NCBI GenBank assembly: GCA_030754395.1
Contig: JASMAJ010000059.1
Location: 1-5,882 of the forward strand
Direction of reading: 5' to 3'
Length of the DNA: 5,882 nucleotides
DNA from: Candidatus Thalassarchaeaceae archaeon
GTDB taxonomy: Archaea; Thermoplasmatota; Poseidoniia; Poseidoniales; Thalassarchaeaceae
A model generated the notes under the pieces. It worked only from the letters and a program-made list of their open reading frames with translations. It was not told the DNA's origin and did not search any database. Every line of letters begins with the position of its first letter. Positions within the stretch are counted from its first letter, which is position 1. A program made the translations under genes and the position numbers. Positions 1 through 5,036 of this stretch are shown piece by piece.

Positions 1-255
1 GATGTAGAGGAACTCGCTCGACGTGAGAAAGAGCAAGCTGAGGCTCGAAAGAAGTCGCTTGAATCCGACAAGGACAAGAAAGTAGCAGCTAAAGAAAAGA
101 AGGCTGAAGATGCCAAAAAGAAGGCTGAAGATGCCAAAAAGAAGGCCGAAGCAGCAACCGAAAAGAAGGGCGAAACTTCCTCTGATAAAAAGAAAAAGGA
201 TGGCAAGATGATGTCATTTGCCAGTGATAAAGAAGAATTTGAAGACCTCTTCTGA
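1..255 (+). CDS. C-terminal part of a protein with a Lys/Glu/Ala-rich tail (5' end outside window)
   Basis: Reading frame 1 is open from the first base to a TGA at 253-255 and gives the last 84 residues of a protein whose start lies upstream. I do not recognise the family. Residues 1-56 are almost entirely K, E, A, R, D and Q, the composition of a long solvent-exposed single helix or coiled coil. They include the heptapeptide KKAEDAK twice in tandem (residues 33-46) and a degenerate third copy. A lysine run (KKKK, 63-66) follows, and the protein ends with the acidic-aromatic segment SFASDKEEFEDLF. Such ends often serve as docking peptides, but no partner can be named. Its stop lies 9 nt from the CCA end of the convergent tRNA gene. 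Coding is supported by an uninterrupted frame and consistent K/E/A composition; function is unknown. Confidence 0.85.
   Translation, partial: DVEELARREKEQAEARKKSLESDKDKKVAAKEKKAEDAKKKAEDAKKKAEAATEKKGETSSDKKKKDGKMMSFASDKEEFEDLF
95..146 (+). repeat. 21-bp tandem repeat inside the Lys/Glu/Ala-rich coding region
   Basis: A unit of 21 bp (AAGGCTGAAGATGCCAAAAA plus G) occurs at 100-120 and again, identical, at 121-141. The period holds perfectly from 95 to 146, about 2.5 copies, and then decays. The unit length is a multiple of three, so each copy adds one heptapeptide KKAEDAK in frame. Identical codons in both copies point to recent duplication by slippage rather than selection on the protein alone. 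Confidence 0.85.
187..197 (-). terminator. Candidate oligo-T terminator for the mog-rph-tRNA strand
   Basis: On the minus strand this reads TTTTTCTTTTT, about 70 nt past the tRNA CCA end and antisense to the Lys-rich coding region. Archaeal RNA polymerase terminates at oligo-T tracts without needing a hairpin. The T-richness is an automatic by-product of lysine codons on the other strand, so this is only a plausible site. Confidence 0.28.
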
Positions 256-264
256 AGTCAATTA

Positions 265-340
265 TGGTGGGACTGGCCGGACTTGAACCAGCGGCCTCCG
301 CATCTTCAGTGCGGCGCTCTCCCAGCTGAGCTACAGTCCC
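265..340 (-). tRNA. trnF: tRNA-Phe (anticodon GAA), CCA encoded
   Basis: The reverse complement folds into a complete 73-nt cloverleaf plus CCA. The acceptor stem GGGACTG pairs with CAGTCCC (7/7). The D stem is GCTC/GAGC with an 8-nt loop containing GG. The anticodon stem CCGCA/TGCGG encloses the loop CTGAAGA, giving anticodon GAA (Phe). A 5-nt variable region AGGCC follows, then T stem GCTGG/CCGGC with loop TTCAAGT and discriminator A. The next three bases are CCA, so the 3' end is encoded, or matches by chance. There is no intron. It lies 58 nt downstream of rph on the same strand. I see no TATA/BRE element in that gap, which suggests processing from a longer transcript. Confidence 0.97.
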
Positions 341-398
341 CGTAGCGCTCTCGCCACTCCGCTTTCCACTTCAATTCTTCCGAGGCGGCTTCGACGAA

Positions 399-1226
399 TC
401 ATTCTACGCCGGAGAGAACATTCTCTTGCATCTTGTTGAGTTCCTTGACTCCGGCAGTAGCCGCTTCCAGTAATGCATCTAACTCCTCGCGTGTGTAGGT
501 GAATTCTTCCCCAGTGCCTTGAACTTCGACAAACTTTCCATCAGCAGTCATAACGACATTCATGTCGACATCTGCATTACTGTCTAGAATGTAGTCTAAG
601 TCAGTGTAAACATCCCCGTCAACTAGTCCAACGCTAATTGCAGCCAGATCATGAGGAATTACGTTATTTTCGTGTTCAATAGCCTCTTTCGAGGACAGAG
701 TTGGTGCTTCAACTCCCGCCTTAATCTGGTCATAAGTGAGTCTTTTGTCTGCAGGTAAACAACGTCCTGAAGCAATTAGTCTTCGCACACACAATCGCAA
801 TGCAATGTTTGCCGCAGTAATCGATGCACAACGTGTTCCACCATCTGCGTTCAATATATCACAATCAACTGTGATTGCAATAGGTCCAAGTGCCTCTAAA
901 TCAATCGCTCCACGCAGGCTTCGAGCCACTAATCGCTCAATTTCCTGTGTTCGGCCCTTGGCTCCACGGCGTTCTCTTTGGAATCGCGAATCTGTTGAAC
1001 CAGGTAATAGGGAATATTCAGCGTGAACCCAACCTCGATTTGCATCACGAGGGAACCAACGTGGAAGGGATGCTGCGACCGTTGCACAAGCAAGGACCAT
1101 TGTGTCTCCTTGTTGATATAGAACTGAGGCATCTGCGTTTGGTGTAAAATCAAGAGTTACCTCAATATTTCGTAATTCATCAGCAGCACGATTGCTGGAA
1201 ACGTCACCCGACTTCATCTTGGCCAT
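399..1226 (-). CDS. rph: Ribonuclease PH (bacterial-type tRNA 3'-end phosphorolytic exoribonuclease)
   Basis: This encodes 275 residues. RNase PH trims the 3' trailer of tRNA precursors with phosphate, acting as a hexameric ring in the cytoplasm. Family signatures visible are RGWVHAEYSLLPGST (64-78), the phosphate-binding segment GRTQEIERLVARSLR (91-105), VDCDILNADGGTRCASIT (120-137), and the acidic metal site in LDYILDSNADVDMNVVMT (210-227) followed by FVEVQGTGE. These match bacterial RNase PH, not the archaeal exosome subunits Rrp41/Rrp42, which lack GRTQEI and the LDYxxDS block. About 25-30 extra residues sit at roughly 158-189, before the AAISVGLVDG strand, which helps explain why it exceeds the usual length of about 240. 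ATG 1226 is taken as start; M4 (1217) is an alternative, and neither has a strong ribosome site. It lies 41 nt downstream of mog. Confidence 0.95.
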   Translation of the reverse strand: MAKMKSGDVSSNRAADELRNIEVTLDFTPNADASVLYQQGDTMVLACATVAASLPRWFPRDANRGWVHAEYSLLPGSTDSRFQRERRGAKGRTQEIERLVARSLRGAIDLEALGPIAITVDCDILNADGGTRCASITAANIALRLCVRRLIASGRCLPADKRLTYDQIKAGVEAPTLSSKEAIEHENNVIPHDLAAISVGLVDGDVYTDLDYILDSNADVDMNVVMTADGKFVEVQGTGEEFTYTREELDALLEAATAGVKELNKMQENVLSGVE

Positions 1227-1267
1227 GCCCCGCCGGCCTGAAACCCTGCTAAAGATGTAATGCGTAA

Positions 1268-1819
1268 TCAGTCCCTACGCGCATGCGGGGGTCTGAATGA
1301 ATCTACTATCTTTGAATCTGTTGTAATATATGGTCCCCCAATTAGGTCCACACAATATGGCACAGCAGCGAATATTTCATCCAAAATCTCACGAATTGAG
1401 CGAGGTGAGCCGGGTAGATTGAGAATCAAAGTTGAGCCCCGTATTCCTGCAGTCTGTCGTGAAAGAACAGCAGTTGGGACATGACGAAGAGAGATTGCGC
1501 GCATCTGTTCACCGAAGCCCGGCAGCAGCCTCTCACAGACTGCTTCAGTTGCCTCCGGAGTGACATCTCGTGGTGCAGGTCCAGTTCCACCTGTGGTTAT
1601 GATAACCGAACAATTTTCATCATCAGATAGTGATTTTAGTGCGTCCTCAATGATAGACTGCTCATCTGCAACAAGTCTTCTACAGATTTTCCAAGGTGAT
1701 GTAAGAGCTTGCGAAAGAAACTCCTCAATTGCCGGTCCACTAAGATCCTCATACTCTCCTGAACTGGCTCTATCGGAGGCTGTCAAAACTCCGAAATTGC
1801 AGGTCTCACCGACACTCAT
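1268..1819 (-). CDS. mog: Molybdopterin adenylyltransferase Mog
   Basis: This encodes 183 residues. Mog activates molybdopterin by adenylylation before molybdenum insertion, the penultimate step of molybdenum cofactor synthesis. Visible motifs are ASDRASSGEYEDLSGPAI (14-31), DEQ at 52-54, TTGGTGPAPRDVTPEAT (75-91), PGFGEQMRAISLRHVPTAVLSRQ (100-122), LNLPGSP (133-139) and the C-terminal VPYC...GGPY...FRPPHARRD. D52 and D85 correspond to the two aspartates implicated in the E. coli enzyme. From memory, the match to E. coli Mog runs almost end to end, including the C-terminal ARRD, so this is the Mog rather than the archaeal MoaB subgroup. It is shorter because a loop before IFAAVPYC is missing. 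The frame upstream of ATG 1819 has no other start before a stop; GTGAG upstream is a weak ribosome site. No other Moco gene is in the window. Confidence 0.95.
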   Translation of the reverse strand: MSVGETCNFGVLTASDRASSGEYEDLSGPAIEEFLSQALTSPWKICRRLVADEQSIIEDALKSLSDDENCSVIITTGGTGPAPRDVTPEATEAVCERLLPGFGEQMRAISLRHVPTAVLSRQTAGIRGSTLILNLPGSPRSIREILDEIFAAVPYCVDLIGGPYITTDSKIVDSFRPPHARRD

Positions 1820-1983
1820 TAGAATCTCACAGCAGCGTTGAGATGAAAACCCACTCGGTTCGAAAACCTCACCTTCTGATGACTACCTTCAAGAACCTCC
1901 TCGTCAGGTTGTTACATCCCGGAGGCGATGTGGTGACGAGTCTACCCCAATCCACACTAAGAAACATCGTTCTTTGTAATCAG

Positions 1984-1998
1984 TGCGAAATATTCGCA
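1984..1998 (+). promoter_or_regulatory. Candidate BRE/TATA promoter of rpa overlapping an inverted repeat
   Basis: TGCGAA-ATA-TTCGCA is a perfect inverted repeat with 6-bp arms. Read as an archaeal promoter, CGAA resembles a BRE and AAATATT a TATA box. Initiation about 25 nt downstream would fall near 2015-2020, leaving a leader of roughly 40 nt that carries the ribosome site at 2049 and the ATG at 2058. The symmetry could equally be a regulator's operator. Spacing supports the promoter reading; nothing else does. Confidence 0.4.
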
Positions 1999-2048
1999 TC
2001 GGCTACATCAGTGGTTCAAGTAGGCTCGCGCCCATTACTCTGATTGTA

Positions 2049-2053
2049 GGTGA
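2049..2053 (+). promoter_or_regulatory. Ribosome binding site that fixes the rpa start
   Basis: GGTGA matches the complement of the archaeal 16S 3' end and lies 4 nt before ATG 2058. The upstream in-frame GTG at 1983 has nothing comparable and falls inside the inverted repeat and putative promoter, so 2058 is preferred. Confidence 0.6.
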
Positions 2054-2057
2054 GCCG

Positions 2058-3749
2058 ATGAGTGATGATGAAAGGTATGCAACGCAGGTTGCTGTGGTTA
2101 AGGAAGAGTGTCCAGATGCAGATGAAAATGAGATAATCAAGGAGTTTGCTAGGTATGAAGCGGATTTTCTGATACCTCCTGAAGATGCTCTACGTTCGGT
2201 TGTTAGAAAATTCCAGATGGCAGCAGGAGTTGCTGTTTCTCAAATTAGTTCCAAAACTAGAGCGAGTATTCCTGAAAAGAAAGTGACTCGCTTTTCTGAA
2301 CTCTCAGAGGATGATAAAAACGTTACAATTGAAGTTGCAGTTGTGACTTATATACCCAAAATTCAGACGGTTCGCGGTGAGGAACGTCAGATTGCTTATG
2401 GTTGGATTGAGGATAATCCTTGGGAAAGTGAAAGGGAAAGATGGGACTATACTGATTGGGGTAACCATGCCCAAAATCTCAGTCCTGGATCCGTAGTTCG
2501 CCTAGAGGGAGTATCCGTGAATTTCTGGAATGATAGACGTTCAATCAATATTAATCGGTCTAGCCGAGTTACTGTTTTGAAAGAGGGAGGACAAGCAGTA
2601 ATTCCTATCTCGGATGAACCAATTACTATTGCTGAGGTCGGAAATGCTGAGGGAATTGTCAATCTTGTAGCCCGAGTGTTATCACGAAAGGAGGACCAAA
2701 TTGTCAAGCGTGATGGAAGTGGAACTCTAGATATCGTAAGAGGACGAATTGCAGATTCATCTGGAACCATAGGTTTCATCTCATGGAGTGAATTCAATCA
2801 TGAACCAGGTTCATTATTGAAAATCGAAAGAGCCACTGTACGTAGGTACCGTGATACTCCAGAAATAAATATCGGCGATTTGACTAAGATTGAGCCATAT
2901 CACGATAATGCATTTGCCAGTATTGACGATCTCAAGTCATCAACACGCAGTAAAATCGCTGATTTACGCGATGGGGCTCGCGATATTGAAATCACATTAC
3001 AAGTGGAGAATTGGCAATCTAGAACTTTCACCAATGCCGATGGGGAGGAGAAGACTGTTCGAAGTGGGGATGTGATGGATCCAACCGGACGCTGTCGTCT
3101 TACTGCTTGGTGCGACATCTCGCCTGAGGCAGGTGCCTTCTTGCATCTAACTGGGGCGAGAGTTCAGTATTGGCAGGGTTCTCCTGACTTGGTTGTTGAT
3201 AATGCGGAGCAAATAGTCGATCTCTCAGACCCGCCTTGGGAGGCCCTCAATCCTGAATCTCATTGGGTTGATGTGGATCTAACTGCACTTGTAAAGGGGG
3301 GGTCTCGTAGAGGAATTAGAACCACTGGCAATATTGTTGCAATTCGCCCAGACTGCGGTATTATTCACCGCTGTCCAGAATGTCGAAGAGTGCTAAGAGA
3401 CGATGCTTGTGGAGAACATGGACCTCAGCGTGGAGAAGAAGATTTGAGGTTCAGATTTGTAATTGATAATGGGGTATCGAATGCTTCTCTTATTCTTGGT
3501 AAAGAAGCTGTAGAAACATTCTCAGGAATGAACATGGATCAGGTTAAGGAAGAAATTGGTAAGAATACACAGTCTGGTTATGTGGCTTCCCTAAGAAATG
3601 AATATCTTGCTCGCAACATAGTAGTTCATGGTAGGGCTATGATAGATGGCCAAGGGGCTATGGTAATGGCTGAATCAGCCGAATTTGATGAACGAACAGC
3701 TGAACAAGCAGCTAATGAGGTAATCACAAAATGGGGGGTGATTCTGTGA
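2058..3749 (+). CDS. rpa: Replication protein A, multi-OB-fold single-stranded-DNA-binding protein with zinc finger
   Basis: This encodes 563 residues. RPA coats single-stranded DNA during replication, repair and recombination. The order seen is: an N-terminal helical segment (about 10-55, ending PPEDALRSVVRKF) typical of haloarchaeal and methanogen RPAs; OB fold 1 (about 80-175); OB fold 2 (about 195-280); OB fold 3 (about 305-390); and a C-terminal OB fold (about 415-545). The last holds the zinc motif RCPECRRVLRDDACGEHG, with C439, C442, C451 and H454 as likely ligands and C433 nearby. OB limits are inferred from repeating strand patterns such as GSVVRLEGVSVNFWNDRRSIN, GSLLKIERATVRRYRDTPEIN and GAFLHLTGARVQYWQGSPDLV. 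The frame could extend to GTG 1983, but ribosome-site and promoter positions favour ATG 2058. Its stop overlaps the rpap start. Confidence 0.93.
   Translation: MSDDERYATQVAVVKEECPDADENEIIKEFARYEADFLIPPEDALRSVVRKFQMAAGVAVSQISSKTRASIPEKKVTRFSELSEDDKNVTIEVAVVTYIPKIQTVRGEERQIAYGWIEDNPWESERERWDYTDWGNHAQNLSPGSVVRLEGVSVNFWNDRRSININRSSRVTVLKEGGQAVIPISDEPITIAEVGNAEGIVNLVARVLSRKEDQIVKRDGSGTLDIVRGRIADSSGTIGFISWSEFNHEPGSLLKIERATVRRYRDTPEINIGDLTKIEPYHDNAFASIDDLKSSTRSKIADLRDGARDIEITLQVENWQSRTFTNADGEEKTVRSGDVMDPTGRCRLTAWCDISPEAGAFLHLTGARVQYWQGSPDLVVDNAEQIVDLSDPPWEALNPESHWVDVDLTALVKGGSRRGIRTTGNIVAIRPDCGIIHRCPECRRVLRDDACGEHGPQRGEEDLRFRFVIDNGVSNASLILGKEAVETFSGMNMDQVKEEIGKNTQSGYVASLRNEYLARNIVVHGRAMIDGQGAMVMAESAEFDERTAEQAANEVITKWGVIL
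3735..3742 (+). promoter_or_regulatory. Near-consensus ribosome binding site for rpap inside the end of rpa
   Basis: GGGGTGAT, preceded by more G, matches the archaeal consensus GGAGGTGAT except for one base. It ends 6 nt before ATG 3749. It therefore selects ATG 3749 over the in-frame ATG 3731, whose codons it overlaps. The site lies within the codons for Trp-Gly-Val-Ile of RPA. Confidence 0.8.
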
Positions 3750-4717
3750 TGCAATCAACCCCAAATCGTCGAGTTAGACAGAGTGCAATACGCATTTTTG
3801 CTCAAGAATATATGGATGCCAGCCTCCCTGAGGAAGGTGCAGGTGAATTTGATCCATCTTTCGTAGTAACTAAACTTGGAGCCAAAATAAATCGAGCACT
3901 TGTTGCAGGTGTGATTGACCGAATCGAGCGACGAGAGGGAGAAAGTGGCCCTAATTATTCAGGAGTTCTGAGAGATCCTAGCGGAACTCATAGGTTTAGT
4001 GTTGCAGCCTTTCAACCTGAACTTCATGCGGATATTGAGGAATTACTTCACAGATTCGAATCTGGTGATAGATTCTTGATGATGCTAGTAGGTCGTGCCC
4101 GTTGGTTCGAATCTGAGGATGGTGGTGTTTTCACCTCATTCCGTGCTGAGGAATTCTGTGAAATAGATACTCAAAGATACACACATTGGTTGGTTGAAAC
4201 TGCCGATGCAACTCTACGTAGATTAGATGCTTATGAAGCCTCAATAGAATCTGATTTGACGCCCTCTGCTCTTCAATCATCAGGCGTCCCAATAGATTTG
4301 GCCGATGGTCTCATTTTGGCTCGTGGGCACTATGGGGAATTTGACTCGGAGAATTATCGGGTTGGTGTACTTCAAGGTCTATCAATGGCGCTCAGCAATA
4401 ATGTAGTAATCGAGTCCTCTATCAATCCTGATTCAGTTCAATCTACAATAGATTCTGCTCCTCAGTCTGACTCAACTGAATCTGACTCTAAACCTCAAGT
4501 TCAGAACGAGCCAAGCGGAGAAATTGGTGATGTTATTATGGAGACAATCAGAGCTAAGGATGATGGCGGAGGTGTCGATTATGATACCTTAGTTCATGCC
4601 GCAGTTATGGCAGGTCATTCAAGAGAAGCAGCAGAAGATGCAATCGACCATTTGCGAGATGTAGATGGCTCGATTATTGAGCCTAGGTTCAGTTACTTTC
4701 AATTATTGCCTGAATAG
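3749..4717 (+). CDS. rpap: RPA-associated protein (COG3390 type)
   Basis: This encodes 322 residues. In Euryarchaeota the partner encoded next to RPA binds it and acts in single-strand DNA metabolism. The N-terminal part (about 35-140) has the expected OB-fold pattern: FVVTKLGAKINRALVAGVID, a glycine turn, then YSGVLRDPSGTHRFSVAAFQP and LMMLVGRARWF. A helical segment (141-220) follows. Next comes a Ser/Gln/Asp-rich, probably disordered linker (about 222-256), then a C-terminal domain (257-322) with the helix-helix-wing pattern of the winged helix that ends RPA2-like proteins: VIMETIRAKDDGGGVDYDTL, EAAEDAIDHL and GSIIEPRFSYFQLL. Its ATG shares the A of the rpa TGA (TGATG), so translation is probably coupled. 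Its TAG directly abuts the convergent gene's stop codon at 4718. Confidence 0.9.
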   Translation: MQSTPNRRVRQSAIRIFAQEYMDASLPEEGAGEFDPSFVVTKLGAKINRALVAGVIDRIERREGESGPNYSGVLRDPSGTHRFSVAAFQPELHADIEELLHRFESGDRFLMMLVGRARWFESEDGGVFTSFRAEEFCEIDTQRYTHWLVETADATLRRLDAYEASIESDLTPSALQSSGVPIDLADGLILARGHYGEFDSENYRVGVLQGLSMALSNNVVIESSINPDSVQSTIDSAPQSDSTESDSKPQVQNEPSGEIGDVIMETIRAKDDGGGVDYDTLVHAAVMAGHSREAAEDAIDHLRDVDGSIIEPRFSYFQLLPE

Positions 4718-5017
4718 TTATCTGAGTCCTGATATAATTTGTTCAGCCTCAGTCATCTTTGCTCGAATTCTTTCTATTGCCTCTGAATTTGAGATTGATG
4801 GCGATTTCCTTGAAGCACTGGATGTTGATTCAACACTCTGAATCTCAAAATCTACAGCGCCTTTTTCTTCCGCAAGTCTAGATGCAATAAGTAGCATTCT
4901 TGTTTTTACTTTATCATTTTCAACAGGCCAGTCTTTTCTGACAGCAATACGAAGAAATAATTCCTCTTCAGGACTTGACCATCTTCCTCCGTGGCTGTTT
5001 AGAATAGTACCAACCAT
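4718..5017 (-). CDS. Unrecognised protein, possibly the 3' part of a gene split from the SAP-repeat gene
   Basis: From ATG 5017 this gives 99 residues of no family I recognise. Visible parts are a possible core, RWSSPEEELFLRIAVRKDW and the helix KTRMLLIASRLAEEKGAVDFEI (about 12-59); a Ser-rich linker (61-78); and a C-terminal amphipathic helix (79-99). The ATG is doubtful. The frame stays open for 27 codons upstream (to 5098) with no ATG, GTG or TTG, and no suitably spaced ribosome site precedes 5017 (AGG touches the ATG). Just before it the open frame reads ALSYLVDRIDDIER, continuing a heptad pattern into MVGTIL. This suggests that translation enters from the upstream gene by a +1 shift. The 3' end abuts rpap with no spacer. 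Confidence 0.65.
   Translation of the reverse strand: MVGTILNSHGGRWSSPEEELFLRIAVRKDWPVENDKVKTRMLLIASRLAEEKGAVDFEIQSVESTSSASRKSPSISNSEAIERIRAKMTEAEQIISGLR
4901..4920 (+). terminator. Candidate oligo-T terminator region for the rpa-rpap transcript
   Basis: This plus-strand stretch holds two T runs (TTTTT at 4903-4907, TTTT at 4917-4920) and lies about 190 nt past the rpap stop. Because rpap abuts its convergent neighbour, any terminator for it must lie inside that gene; a further T5 at 4862-4866 is nearer. T-rich DNA here also reflects Lys/Asn codons on the other strand, so support is weak. Confidence 0.25.
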
Positions 5018-5036
5018 CCTTTCAATATCATCAATC

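Larger units (their letters stand above)
1820..2057. other. Divergent intergenic control region between mog and rpa
   Basis: This 238-bp stretch separates the outward-facing mog and rpa genes. It contains no convincing coding sequence: a 66-codon plus-strand frame at 1843-2043 has no family resemblance. Visible elements are the inverted repeat AAGAA-N6-TTCTT (1959-1974), the BRE/TATA-like inverted repeat at 1984-1998, and the ribosome site at 2049-2053. The mog side has several short ACCT-containing segments (1865-1899) and a small GGTT-CGAA-AACC hairpin (1858-1869). I find no clear TATA element directed at mog. Confidence 0.6.

Noticed and set aside
311..352. GCGCTCTC occurring twice, in the tRNA D-arm region and just upstream of the tRNA
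   Set aside because: An 8-bp match in GC-rich DNA next to a conserved tRNA arm is expected by chance; there is no integrase or second tRNA end to support an attachment site.
736..1026. Plus-strand open frames inside rph and mog
   Set aside because: They are antisense shadows of strongly recognisable proteins and show no family features of their own.
1850..1875. GGTTCGAAAACC resembling a tRNA T arm
   Set aside because: The flanks do not form a 5-bp T stem and no acceptor, D or anticodon arm can be built; the upstream bases are the mog start region.
1843..2043. 66-codon plus-strand frame between mog and rpa
   Set aside because: No ribosome site, no family resemblance, and it overlaps the promoter-like repeats; treated as a chance frame.
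1983..2057. GTG at 1983 as the start of RPA (25 extra residues)
   Set aside because: It overlaps the inverted repeat that looks like the promoter and has no ribosome site, while ATG 2058 has GGTGA 4 nt before it and begins a typical RPA N-terminus.
3731..3748. ATG at 3731 as the rpap start
   Set aside because: Its codons contain the ribosome site that serves ATG 3749 at ideal spacing.
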